Below the pieces are notes generated by a model. It was not told the origin of the DNA. It saw nothing but the letters and a program-made list of their open reading frames with translations, and ran no database searches. Below, one piece after another: positions 1 through 7,768 of a stretch of DNA of 15,700 nucleotides. Position numbers and translations under genes: made by a program. Numbering within the stretch: position 1 is the first letter of the stretch; each line of letters begins with the position of its first letter. This DNA is from Pseudolabrys sp. (lineage in GTDB: Bacteria > Pseudomonadota > Alphaproteobacteria > Rhizobiales > Xanthobacteraceae), in the NCBI GenBank assembly GCA_029945495.1, contig JAQSCR010000430.1, positions 1-15,700 of the forward strand, read 5' to 3'.

Positions 1-94
1 CCTTTCCAAGCTATTCTCTCACAACGCTTGGTTCAAAAAAGCCAGGTCAGGTCAGCCGGTCCCGGCCTGATCGCCCCGCGACAAGCGCTACTAT

Positions 95-120
95 AAAAAA
101 AGACCCCGCATGTTGCGGGG
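95..120 (-). terminator. Rho-independent terminator ending the polysaccharide operon
   Basis: A perfect 7-bp GC-rich stem (CCCCGCA at 104-110 pairing with TGCGGGG at 114-120) with a 3-nt loop is followed, on the minus strand, by TC and then seven T residues (complement of 95-101). It lies about 40 nt downstream of the asnB stop codon, so it ends the leftward operon. On the plus strand the same hairpin is followed by CCTTTTGTTT, so it may also stop transcription arriving from the left. The remaining 94 bases to the window edge hold no gene I can support, only a short direct repeat (CAGGT twice, 43-52) and an imperfect hairpin at 52-70. Confidence 0.9.
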
Positions 121-159
121 CCTTTTGTTTGGCGGTGCGTTATTTCGTAACCGGCGCGG

Positions 160-2100
160 TCAGCACCAGCGCCGGTGCCAGGCCTGGAACATCAGGATGG
201 TCCACAGCGAGCTTTGCCAGTTTCGCCGGCCATCGAGGTGTTCCTGGAACCGCTTGCGAATGACGGCGCTGTTGAAAAATCCGGCGCTCTGCAGCGACTG
301 CTCCGACAGCAGGTCCTGCGCCCAGTCCACCAGCGGCCCGCGGATCCAGTCCCCGAACGGAATGCCGAAGCCCATCTTCGGCCGCTCGAGCATTTTGGCC
401 GGCACGTGGCGATATAGGATGCGGCGCAGAATGCGCTTGCTGTCGCGCCCGCGCCCGAGTTGCGCGCGCGGCAGGCGCCAGGCATATTCGACGACGCGAT
501 GGTCGAGCAGCGGCACGCGCGCTTCCAGCGCCACCGCCATGCTGGCGCGATCGACCTTGGTCAGGATGTCGTCAGGCAAATAGTGCATCATGTCGAAGTA
601 GCGCAAGCGCGCCACGCGGTCCGGCAGAGCGTCGACGATGCCGGGCTCGTCCCAGGCGCCGGGCTGCTCGACCACGCCGGGCGCGGCGTCGCGCGGCTCG
701 GCCCATTGCGCGATCATGCCGCGATACATGTTTTCGGTACCGTCCAGCGCCAGGATGGCGGCCGCTTTGTGGATCTTGTCGCCGACATGGCGCGGGCGCA
801 GCCGTTGCGGCATGGGCGACAGCAATTTATCCCAGGCGCCGACCGACAAAAGCTGGATGGCTTCGCCGGTCTTGTGCAGTACGCCGTGCGGTACCCGCGC
901 CGACAGGCCGGCCAACCGGTCGACCCAGTGATAACGGTTATAGCCGGCGAAATTCTCGTCGCCGCCGTCGCCGGACAACGCCACGGTGACGTCGCGGCGC
1001 GCCAGTTGCGACACCAGGAAGGTCGGGATCTGCGACGAATCGGCGAACGGCTCGTCATAGATATCGGGTAGCCGGCCGATCACCGCTTGCGCGGCCGACG
1101 GCTCGACGATCATTTCGGTATGGTCGGTGCCGAGATGCTTGGCGACCGCGCGCGCATGCGTCGCCTCGTCGAAAGCCTTGTCGTGGTAGCCGATCGAGAA
1201 GGTCCGCACCGGCCGGCTCGACTGCTTCTGCATCAAGGCGACGACCGTGGACGAATCGATGCCGCCGGACAGGAACGCGCCGAGCGGCACGTCGGCCACC
1301 ATCTGGCGCCCTACCGCGTCGGTGAGCAGAGCCTCCAGCTCGTCGGTTACCTCAGCGTCGCTTCGCTGGTCGAGCGAGTTCTGGCCGGCGACCGCGATCT
1401 CGCGCAAATTCCAGTAGCGGATGAGCTTTGGCTCTTCGCCGGCCCCGACGCTGAGGATGTGCGCCGGCGGCAGCTTCCAGGCATTGCGGTAAATCGTCAG
1501 CGGCGCGGCGACGCAGGCAGAGCGCAGATAACCAGCGATGGCCGCCATGTTGAGCGCGGCGTCGAAGCGCGGATGCGCGCGCAAGGCGCGCAATTCCGAG
1601 CCGAACAGCAGGCCGCCATCAGGCAGCTTGCCCCAATACACCGGTTTGACGCCGAGCCGGTCGCGGATGAGCCAGAGCCTGCGGTCGCGCCGGTCCCACA
1701 GCGCCAGGGCGAAAATTCCGTTGAATTTCCTGGTCGCCTCGACCACGCCCCAGAGCGTGACCGCTTCGAGGATGACCTCGGTGTCGGAATGGCCCCGCCA
1801 GTTGACGCGGTGGCCGCCGGCCTCGATCTCGCGCCGCAGGTCCTCGGCGTTGTAGAGTTCGCCGTTATAGACAGTGATCCAGCGCTGGTCCGCCGACGTC
1901 ATCGGCTGCGCGCCGGCCGCGGTCAGATCGACAATCGACAGGCGTCGGTGACCGAGGCCGATGCCCGTCTCGCCGTCGATGAATAGGCCGTAGGCGTCGG
2001 GACCGCGGTGCGCGATCGACTGCGTCATCGCCGCAGTCACTGACCCGAGTTCGGTCGCGGACGATCCGGTGGGGCTGAACAGCCCGGCAATTCCGCACAT
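160..2100 (-). CDS. asnB: Asparagine synthase (glutamine-hydrolysing)-type amidotransferase
   Basis: 646 aa class II glutamine amidotransferase fused to an ATP-pyrophosphatase synthetase domain. The protein begins MCGIAGLF, so Cys2 becomes the N-terminal nucleophile that releases ammonia from glutamine. Further glutaminase motifs are HRGPDA (31-36), YNGELYN (78-84) and GHSDTE (103-108). The synthetase half has the PP-loop SGGIDSS (278-284) and SGDGGDE (376-382), so both active sites look intact. Family enzymes make asparagine from aspartate via an aspartyl-AMP intermediate. Homologues inside O-antigen loci, such as WbpS of Pseudomonas aeruginosa, are proposed to amidate sugar uronic acids, and the location here favours that role (inference). 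It is the last gene, 19 nt after fcl and just before the terminator. At 646 aa it is longer than E. coli AsnB (about 554 aa) but normal for polysaccharide-cluster members. Confidence 0.95.
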   Translation of the reverse strand: MCGIAGLFSPTGSSATELGSVTAAMTQSIAHRGPDAYGLFIDGETGIGLGHRRLSIVDLTAAGAQPMTSADQRWITVYNGELYNAEDLRREIEAGGHRVNWRGHSDTEVILEAVTLWGVVEATRKFNGIFALALWDRRDRRLWLIRDRLGVKPVYWGKLPDGGLLFGSELRALRAHPRFDAALNMAAIAGYLRSACVAAPLTIYRNAWKLPPAHILSVGAGEEPKLIRYWNLREIAVAGQNSLDQRSDAEVTDELEALLTDAVGRQMVADVPLGAFLSGGIDSSTVVALMQKQSSRPVRTFSIGYHDKAFDEATHARAVAKHLGTDHTEMIVEPSAAQAVIGRLPDIYDEPFADSSQIPTFLVSQLARRDVTVALSGDGGDENFAGYNRYHWVDRLAGLSARVPHGVLHKTGEAIQLLSVGAWDKLLSPMPQRLRPRHVGDKIHKAAAILALDGTENMYRGMIAQWAEPRDAAPGVVEQPGAWDEPGIVDALPDRVARLRYFDMMHYLPDDILTKVDRASMAVALEARVPLLDHRVVEYAWRLPRAQLGRGRDSKRILRRILYRHVPAKMLERPKMGFGIPFGDWIRGPLVDWAQDLLSEQSLQSAGFFNSAVIRKRFQEHLDGRRNWQSSLWTILMFQAWHRRWC

Positions 2101-2119
2101 CGGTTGCGTCAGCCCCGCA

Positions 2120-3094
2120 TCATCGTTCGCGCAACTGGCTGCCGCGGGCCAGGAAATCGGCGTAGGCCGTCTGCAATCCTTCGCGCAGCGGCGTTTTCGC
2201 CCGCCAGCCGAGCGCGTTCAGCTTCGAGACGTCGAGCAGCTTGCGCGGCGTCCCGTCCGGACGGCTGGTGTCGAACTGCAGCGCGCCGCGATAGCCGACG
2301 ATCTCCGCCACCAGCCGGGCAAAGTCGCCGATGCTGACTTCGTCGCCGGTCCCGACGTTGAGGAAGCCATCGCCGGAGTAATGTTTCATAACAAATACGC
2401 AGGCATCGCCGAGATCGTCGGCGCTGAGAAACTCACGCTTCGGCGTTCCGCTGCCCCACACTGCGACCTGCGCGTCACCGCGTGCCTTGGCCTCATGGAA
2501 GCGACGGATGAGGGCAGCCGGCACGTGGCTGTTCTGCGGATGATAATTGTCGCCGGGACCATAAAGGTTTGTCGGCATCACGGAAATAAAATCAGCGCCG
2601 TATTCCCGGCGGTAAGCCTGCGCCAGCTTGATACCGGCGATCTTGGCGATCGCATACCATTCGTTGGTGGGCTCAAGCGGGCCGGTCATCAGCAGATCCT
2701 CGGACATCGGCTGCGGCGCGTTGCGTGGGTAGATACAGCTCGATCCGAGGAACAAGAGCTTTTTCACCTTTGCAGCCGTCGCCGCGCGCATCACGTTGAG
2801 TGCGATCGCGAGATTATCAGCAAGGAACTCCGCCGGAAACGTATCGTTGGCGTGAATGCCGCCGACGCGGCCCGCAGCCAGGAAGATCGCGTCCGGCCGC
2901 TCGCGCATAAGCCATTCTTCGGTCCGTGGCTGGTGCGTCAGATCGAGCGCATCGTGGCTGGCGGTCAGAATCTCGCAGTTCTCCAATGCAAGCCGACGCA
3001 CGATGGCCGCGCCCGCCATGCCGCTATGGCCGGCGACATAGACCCGTTTTCCGGACCGTTCGAACAACAAGGGAGCCGTTGACGTATCAGTCAT
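2120..3094 (-). CDS. fcl: GDP-L-fucose synthase
   Basis: 324 aa extended short-chain dehydrogenase/reductase. Family members convert GDP-4-keto-6-deoxy-mannose to GDP-L-fucose by 3,5-epimerisation and NADPH-dependent 4-reduction in the cytosol. Visible motifs are the Rossmann glycine motif AGHSGMAG (21-28), the typical GSSCIYP (117-123), and the catalytic Tyr147 and Lys151 in YAIAK. GSGTPKREFL and the downstream ADDLGDACVF stretch are also characteristic of Fcl/WcaG. The substrate would come from the gmd product encoded two genes upstream. The ATG lies inside the end of the preceding methyltransferase gene (8-nt overlap), so translation is probably coupled. The protein has about 15 residues before the first beta strand, a little longer than usual, so a slightly later start cannot be excluded. 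Confidence 0.95.
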   Translation of the reverse strand: MTDTSTAPLLFERSGKRVYVAGHSGMAGAAIVRRLALENCEILTASHDALDLTHQPRTEEWLMRERPDAIFLAAGRVGGIHANDTFPAEFLADNLAIALNVMRAATAAKVKKLLFLGSSCIYPRNAPQPMSEDLLMTGPLEPTNEWYAIAKIAGIKLAQAYRREYGADFISVMPTNLYGPGDNYHPQNSHVPAALIRRFHEAKARGDAQVAVWGSGTPKREFLSADDLGDACVFVMKHYSGDGFLNVGTGDEVSIGDFARLVAEIVGYRGALQFDTSRPDGTPRKLLDVSKLNALGWRAKTPLREGLQTAYADFLARGSQLRER

Positions 3095-3887
3095 GCAAAG
3101 GCTTTCGCGCGATCGCGAGGATCATATGGCCGATCAGGGCTTTGGGAACGAAGGGCTGGGCCAGAACGGCAAAACCGCGCGCGAAGGTTGAGGTCGCGGA
3201 AATTCCTGTCGTCTGCTGCAGCCATCGCTGCAGGCCTTGACGCTTGCCTATCACCTTTACGTCCTCAACTGCGAAGCCATGCCGGGCCAAAATGGTCGCC
3301 AGCTCCGCGCGTGTTAGCCGCCATTGATAGAACCGGGTTTGCGCGGTCTGCGGCTGAAGCCGCCAGGGCTGCAGCAGGATGTCGCGCATGGCGTGGCGCA
3401 AGTTGAAAAAAGGCATCGACGTGAACAGGAGCCCGCCCGGCTTCAGCACGCGGAAGGCCTCGCTGACGACCCGGTCAAAGCCTTCCTCGAAGTGCTCGAA
3501 CGTGCCCCACGAGAAATAGACATCGAATGAGGCATCGGCAAATCCGGTCTCGCGAATATCGCCAACGGCGAATTCCATGTCCGGGAACATCTGCTGCAAC
3601 TTGCCGACCGTGAGACGCGACACATCGAGCCCAACGGTCGGATATCCGGCGCGCGTAAGCCACAAAACCCAGTCGCCGACGCCACAGCCGCCGTCGAGCA
3701 CGCGGCTTCCCTTCGGAAGCTTGCTCAGATAGGGCCACAGGATTTTGAATTCGGCCTTGCGCGGAATGTGCTCGGCGCGCCCCTGCGGACCGCCGGCTTT
3801 TTCCCAGATGCGGGTCCATTGCGTCTCGATCGCCGCGATCTCGTCGTGTCCCTCGGTCTCGTCGTAGGTTCGCTCGTCTCGACGCAT
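3087..3887 (-). CDS. Class I SAM-dependent methyltransferase
   Basis: 266 aa cytosolic methyltransferase of the Methyltransf_11/25 type. Motif I is VLDGGCGVGDW (63-73), the acidic residue that would bind the SAM ribose is Asp88 in GLDVS, motif II lies at FAVGD (106-110), and the motif IV/V region reads FDVYFSWGTFEHF (121-133), followed by LKPGG (149-152). The C-terminal third (160-266) is variable and would carry the acceptor site. The acceptor is not predictable. Its position between gmd and fcl suggests an O-methyl group on a GDP-derived deoxysugar residue or on the growing glycan (inference). It is preceded by the largest gap in the operon (56 nt) and has a clear AGGAG Shine-Dalgarno. Its stop codon overlaps the fcl start by 8 nt. 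Confidence 0.88.
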   Translation of the reverse strand: MRRDERTYDETEGHDEIAAIETQWTRIWEKAGGPQGRAEHIPRKAEFKILWPYLSKLPKGSRVLDGGCGVGDWVLWLTRAGYPTVGLDVSRLTVGKLQQMFPDMEFAVGDIRETGFADASFDVYFSWGTFEHFEEGFDRVVSEAFRVLKPGGLLFTSMPFFNLRHAMRDILLQPWRLQPQTAQTRFYQWRLTRAELATILARHGFAVEDVKVIGKRQGLQRWLQQTTGISATSTFARGFAVLAQPFVPKALIGHMILAIARKPLHD

Positions 3888-3893
3888 TCCTGA

Positions 3894-3898
3894 CTCCT
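3894..3898 (-). promoter_or_regulatory. Shine-Dalgarno AGGAG for the 3087-3887 methyltransferase
   Basis: Reading leftward, AGGAG is followed by six bases and then the ATG at 3887. This is a near-ideal ribosome binding site and fixes the start. It matters because this is the only junction with a sizeable gap (3888-3943, 56 nt), where the methyltransferase must be initiated independently of gmd. I see no convincing promoter or hairpin in that gap. Confidence 0.7.
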
Positions 3899-3943
3899 AA
3901 CAAAAAACGAATAAACGCGACACCGGGGAAAGAACCAAACCGT

Positions 3944-4999
3944 CTAGCGAGCGGAACTGCGGCGGGCGCGATTGAGGTCTTCATCCACCATATCGCGGAC
4001 GAGCTCACCGAATGACACCTTGTGCTTCCAGCCGAGCTTGCTACGCGCCTTGGAGGGATCGCCCACCAAGCACTCCACTTCGGTCGGGCGGAAATAGCGG
4101 TGGTCTACCTCGACCAGAATCCGGCCGGTCGATTCTTCGATTCCCTGCTCCGCTATCCCCTCGCCTTTCCAGACGATTTTGCGGCCAACATGGGCGAAGG
4201 CCTTGTCGACGAATTCGCGCACGGAATGTTCTTCGCCTGTCGCCAGCACGTAGTCGTCGGGCTCCGGCTGCTGCAGCATCAACCACATGCCTTCGACGTA
4301 ATCGCGCGCATGGCCCCAATCGCGGCGCGCGTCGAGGTTCCCGAGGTAAAGCTTTTCCTGCTCACCGCATTCGATCGCCGCGACGGCCCGCGTGATCTTG
4401 CGGGTCACGAAGGTTTCACCGCGCGTCGGCCCTTCGTGGTTGAACAGGATGCCGTTCGAGGCGTGCATACCATAGGCCTCGCGGTAGTTCACCGTGATCC
4501 AGTGCGCATAGAGCTTGGCCGCGGCATAGGGTGATCGCGGGTGAAACGGCGTGCTCTCGTTTTGCGGTTCTTTGTAAATGCCGCCGTAAAGCTCTGATGT
4601 CGAGGCCTGATAGAAGCGCACGCGCTTGTCCATCCCGAGAATTCGAATGGCCTCGAGCATCCGCAGGGTGCCGAGCGCGTCGGAATTGGCCGTGTATTCG
4701 GGGGTCTCGAACGACACCTTCACATGACTCTGCGCCGCAAGATTGTAGATCTCGTCGGGCTGGGTTTGCTGCACGATCCGGATCAGGTTCGTCGCATCCG
4801 TCATGTCGCCGTAGTGCATCAAAAACCGCAGTTGCTCGTCATGCGGATCTTGGTACAGGTTCTCGAGGCGAGCGGTATTGAATGATGAGGACCGCCGCAG
4901 AATGCCGTGCACCATATAGCCTTTCCGCAGCAAAAGATCGGCCAGCCAGGCACCATCCTGGCCGGTCACGCCCGTAATTAAAGCGACGCGCGGACTCAT
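3944..4999 (-). CDS. gmd: GDP-mannose 4,6-dehydratase
   Basis: 351 aa NADP-dependent short-chain dehydrogenase that converts GDP-D-mannose to GDP-4-keto-6-deoxy-D-mannose, the first step toward GDP-L-fucose and related sugars. Motifs are GVTGQDG (10-16), the NADP/oligomerisation loop RRSSSFNT (35-42), STSE (133-136) and YAAAK (158-162). The Thr134, Glu136, Tyr158 and Lys162 set matches the spacing of the E. coli Gmd catalytic residues. The open frame continues 88 codons upstream, but that extension lies wholly inside the GT2 gene and is unrelated to Gmd. MSPRVALITG is the family N-terminus, and its ATG forms an ATGA overlap with the GT2 stop. Length is normal for the family (about 345-375 aa). 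Its product is the expected substrate of the Fcl encoded downstream. Confidence 0.96.
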   Translation of the reverse strand: MSPRVALITGVTGQDGAWLADLLLRKGYMVHGILRRSSSFNTARLENLYQDPHDEQLRFLMHYGDMTDATNLIRIVQQTQPDEIYNLAAQSHVKVSFETPEYTANSDALGTLRMLEAIRILGMDKRVRFYQASTSELYGGIYKEPQNESTPFHPRSPYAAAKLYAHWITVNYREAYGMHASNGILFNHEGPTRGETFVTRKITRAVAAIECGEQEKLYLGNLDARRDWGHARDYVEGMWLMLQQPEPDDYVLATGEEHSVREFVDKAFAHVGRKIVWKGEGIAEQGIEESTGRILVEVDHRYFRPTEVECLVGDPSKARSKLGWKHKVSFGELVRDMVDEDLNRARRSSAR

Positions 5000-5907
5000 C
5001 CTATCGTTCCTCTTTTTTCGCGGGAGACCATCGCTCCCGAACTCGTCAAAATGCCACGCCGAACGCGCAACCAATGGATTAGCCGGAGAGATCGGTAAAA
5101 CACCACACTGATCAGACGCGCCGGCAATAGCTTGCCGCTCCACACCAACAGCAACGCGGTGGACAACCCAAAGCGGGTCTTTTGGTCGCGCCAGCTGCTG
5201 CGAAGAAAATACAATCTCCGCCAATTGTAACTGTCCCGATGCCGGTTCAGAATGGCGCGCCATAGCTTGCCATGCAGCCGCGCCGAGCGGCTCATCAACA
5301 TGCCGCCGGGACTGACATAGTAGAAGAATAGCGGCTGACTAATTCCGATTCCGCGAAACCCCGCCAAGACCAGCCGTATATTGAATTCCCAGTCTTCGTA
5401 GCCATCGCGCATTTCAGCGTCGTAGCCACCAACTGCCTCCCAAGCCGACTTACGCATAAGCAGGCAATAGGGCAACCGATTGAGGAAGAGCTGATCAAAG
5501 CGGCTAAAATGCCGCGGCAGAATTCCGCCGAGCGAGCCGGTCGCCTGCATATCGGTGAACACAAAGGCAACGTCGGACGGCGCCATGCCCAGCAAATCGA
5601 CGGTGTCGGCGAGAAAGTTCGGCGCTAGCGCATCGTCGCAATCGAGCGGGAGCACCAGATCGGCGTTTGCCTGGCGAAAGCCGGTGTTCCGGGCCGCCGC
5701 TAATCCCAAATTCTCCTGCCGGATGATCTGAATATTGGACGGCAATGCGGCAAGTCTCTGAATCGTTTCAACATCGGTCGAGCCGTCATCGACAATAACT
5801 GTCTCAAAATCGCGGAAGGTCTGGGCGTCGAGACTGGCCAGCATCTGATCGAGGAAACGACCACCATTGTAGCACGGAACCACGACGCTGACGGCCGGTT
5901 GTTTCAC
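4996..5907 (-). CDS. Family 2 glycosyltransferase
   Basis: 303 aa inverting GT-A glycosyltransferase. The N-terminus has VSVVVPCYNGG (6-16), VDDGST (39-44) for nucleotide binding, and a DxD-like LDCDDA (88-93) for the metal and sugar nucleotide. GYEDWEF (169-175) carries the ED pair that usually includes the catalytic base. The donor and acceptor cannot be read from the sequence. The start is a choice. The longest frame begins at a TTG (5955) and adds 16 unconserved residues. I prefer the GTG at 5907 because it forms a GTGA overlap with the upstream methyltransferase stop and places the conserved strand at residue 6. The 3' end overlaps gmd by ATGA. The C-terminal 100 residues are basic and may sit at the inner membrane. 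Confidence 0.9.
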   Translation of the reverse strand: MKQPAVSVVVPCYNGGRFLDQMLASLDAQTFRDFETVIVDDGSTDVETIQRLAALPSNIQIIRQENLGLAAARNTGFRQANADLVLPLDCDDALAPNFLADTVDLLGMAPSDVAFVFTDMQATGSLGGILPRHFSRFDQLFLNRLPYCLLMRKSAWEAVGGYDAEMRDGYEDWEFNIRLVLAGFRGIGISQPLFFYYVSPGGMLMSRSARLHGKLWRAILNRHRDSYNWRRLYFLRSSWRDQKTRFGLSTALLLVWSGKLLPARLISVVFYRSLRLIHWLRVRRGILTSSGAMVSREKRGTIG

Positions 5908-6671
5908 GGCCTGGCTCGTTCCGCGGGATGTAACGTCGCCCAGATTTCGCCCCAAGGGGTGATCAATTCGTCAACGACAAGTCCAGCGCGTCCCGTCTCC
6001 TCGCGAAATTCCGCCTCGGTCGGTTCGATCTTGTGGTCGGGATCGGAATAGTAGTTGGCGCCCACGGCACGTCGCATCGGCATTTTCCAGTCGCGCTCGA
6101 AATGCGGAACGCGAATGAGAAAGCGCTTTGCCTGGGTCGTCGCTATCAGCGCAGCAAGGAAGCCTACACGATCGACGATGTGTTCGAGGACATTCGACAG
6201 CACAACCACATCCCAGGGACCTGGCGGCACTGCCTTCGTCGCATCCGTTTCAATAAAGGACAAATTGGCCGGATTGTCGCTGGCTACGGCCTGCGCCAGC
6301 CGGCCCTTGTCATAATCGGCACCGATGACCTTCGCGCTTGGCCACGCACGCGCGATCGACCGCGCGACGGCCCCATATCCGCAGCCGACATCGAGGATGC
6401 GCTCGCCATCGGCGATGCGATCGACGAAGAAGCGATGATAATTCGTCAGCTTGTGCTTGGGATGTTCGCCCTTGCCATGAACCATGGCGCGCTCGTTGGC
6501 GACATGCTCGAGTGCATCCTGCACCGCGAACAAGCGTGCAAACCCGCGTTCGGTATCGCCCCGTGACTCAAGAACGAAGAGACCCTTCAGCAACAGGAGG
6601 CGCAGGCGCTGCGGCAACAACTGCCACAAAACTCCAAGGACGTTTGCGAGCTTCAGACCTAACGCTTTCAT
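5904..6671 (-). CDS. Class I SAM-dependent methyltransferase
   Basis: 255 aa methyltransferase. An N-terminal segment of about 90 residues, with a leucine-rich basic stretch at 15-35, precedes the Rossmann core. Motif I is ILDVGCGYG (92-100), the SAM-binding acidic residue is Asp119 in GADYD, and SNVLEHI (159-165) is the motif IV region. A C-terminal block with ANYYSDPDHK (205-214) resembles methyltransferases seen in lipopolysaccharide loci. The acceptor is unknown, presumably a sugar hydroxyl. The ATG at 6671 is preferred over the GTG at 6722 because it makes an ATGA overlap with the upstream glycosyltransferase and the extra 17 residues look non-native. The stop forms a GTGA overlap with the GT2 gene. 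Confidence 0.88.
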   Translation of the reverse strand: MKALGLKLANVLGVLWQLLPQRLRLLLLKGLFVLESRGDTERGFARLFAVQDALEHVANERAMVHGKGEHPKHKLTNYHRFFVDRIADGERILDVGCGYGAVARSIARAWPSAKVIGADYDKGRLAQAVASDNPANLSFIETDATKAVPPGPWDVVVLSNVLEHIVDRVGFLAALIATTQAKRFLIRVPHFERDWKMPMRRAVGANYYSDPDHKIEPTEAEFREETGRAGLVVDELITPWGEIWATLHPAERARP

Positions 6672-7762
6672 GCTACCTTTTCCACAAGAGAGCGGAAGAT
6701 CGTCTCGTGGCGTGCAAACCACAATGATAGATCAAACCGTTCGACGGCCCTCGCCCGGGCCGCCGTCGCCATCGTGTCGCGTTGTCGTATGACATGTACC
6801 ATGCCTGCGGCAATGGCGTTCGGTTCGGGTGCAACATCCGTCTCGAAGGTAAACGGCACCGGCAAACCAAATCCGGCGTCCGGACCGACCTGCTCGGGCA
6901 CACCCCCCGAAGCCGAATAGAGGATCGGCAGGCCGCATGCCAGTGCCTCCAGGACCGCGTTTGGACAGGGATCGTTGTGTTTCGTCATCAAATAAGCGTC
7001 GGCGGCTTGATAGATCGCCGGCGCCTGGGCCCCCGTGTAAGGACCAAGAAAGGCCACAAATTCGTTGAGGCCAAGCGCCTCGGTCAGTACACGTGCCTTG
7101 ACCTCAACCGCCGGCTCGATTGGGCCCGCGATCGTCAGCCGCACGTCAAGGCCGCCGGCCCTCGCCGCCGCGAGACCGGCGATGGACGAACTCAGCCGGT
7201 AAGCGGTCGAGGCGCCGAATTTTCCGGTAGCTAGGAATGTGAACGGCCCCGGTTTTGGCTCATTGTTCGCTGGCACGAAATGATCAGTATCGACGCCGTT
7301 GAACAGAATTTCCGAGAGTCCGCTTCGCCGGCCTAGAAACTTCTCGGCGCAAAATCGGCAGAATTCACTTTGATAGAAGACGTGATCGGCCGCCGAGTGA
7401 ACGGTCGCCATACGCGCGTTTTCCCGCTGCCAACCGTCCGGATACCAACCGGGATAGAAGACGCCGTTCTGATTGAGAACCAATGGGACGCCAGCAGCAC
7501 GCACCTGCTCGATCACCGCTGCCGGGAGGTAGATGGCGTTCGACAACATGTAGAGCAACGAATATCCGATCCGGTGCTCGGGAAATCGGCTCTGCAGCAG
7601 CCGGACTTTCACCAGTGTGCCACCAAGATCGCCGCCGCGCGCGCCGCCGTAATAGACGGCGATCTTCCTGTCACGCGCGCGCAATGGCAGCGTTGCCATT
7701 GTCGTCAAGCCGACAAGGCCGCGGAAACCGTTGCGAACAATAACTTTCAAAGCGCCCGACAT
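6668..7762 (-). CDS. Family 4 glycosyltransferase (GT-B fold)
   Basis: 364 aa retaining GT-B enzyme of the GT4 (glycosyl transferases group 1) type. The C-terminal Rossmann domain shows FNGVD (154-158), LTIAGP (209-214), FLGPY (238-242) and the nucleotide-sugar site around DPCPNAVLEALACG (264-277). In the usual EX7E motif the first acid is Asp264 and the second Glu272, a conservative change. SGGVPE (285-290) follows as expected. The N-terminal domain with GGARGGDLGG (39-48) is the likely acceptor side. The enzyme would act on a lipid-linked glycan at the cytoplasmic face of the inner membrane. It starts 6 nt after the preceding methyltransferase gene and ends in an ATGA overlap with the next methyltransferase, so it is flanked on both sides by methylation genes. 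Confidence 0.9.
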   Translation of the reverse strand: MSGALKVIVRNGFRGLVGLTTMATLPLRARDRKIAVYYGGARGGDLGGTLVKVRLLQSRFPEHRIGYSLLYMLSNAIYLPAAVIEQVRAAGVPLVLNQNGVFYPGWYPDGWQRENARMATVHSAADHVFYQSEFCRFCAEKFLGRRSGLSEILFNGVDTDHFVPANNEPKPGPFTFLATGKFGASTAYRLSSSIAGLAAARAGGLDVRLTIAGPIEPAVEVKARVLTEALGLNEFVAFLGPYTGAQAPAIYQAADAYLMTKHNDPCPNAVLEALACGLPILYSASGGVPEQVGPDAGFGLPVPFTFETDVAPEPNAIAAGMVHVIRQRDTMATAARARAVERFDLSLWFARHETIFRSLVEKVA

Positions 7763-7768
7763 GTCTGA

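Noticed and set aside
43..55. A short tandem repeat CAGGTCAGGTCAG, considered as an attachment site or repeat element
   Set aside because: There are only two and a half copies of a 5-mer, with no second copy noticed elsewhere in the window and no integrase or mobile gene nearby.
2..70. A possible C-terminal tail of a convergent plus-strand gene ending in TGA at 68-70
   Set aside because: The frame is open for 22 codons, but the other two plus frames are also open across this short stretch and no motif is recognisable, so it cannot be supported from this window. It would fit the partly bidirectional terminator.
1087..1986. A long plus-strand open frame (299 codons) opposite asnB, and similar ones at 460-1071 and 2069-3082
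   Set aside because: They are antisense shadows produced by high-GC codon bias of asnB and fcl. They have no recognisable domains and low-complexity Arg/Ala/Gln-rich translations.
5000..5263. An 88-codon N-terminal extension of gmd in the same frame
   Set aside because: It lies entirely within the GT2 gene, resembles no Gmd sequence, and the family N-terminus starts exactly at the ATGA overlap at 4999.
6672..6722. A GTG start 17 codons upstream for the 5904 methyltransferase
   Set aside because: The extra residues are not typical, and the ATG at 6671 makes an ATGA overlap with the preceding gene.
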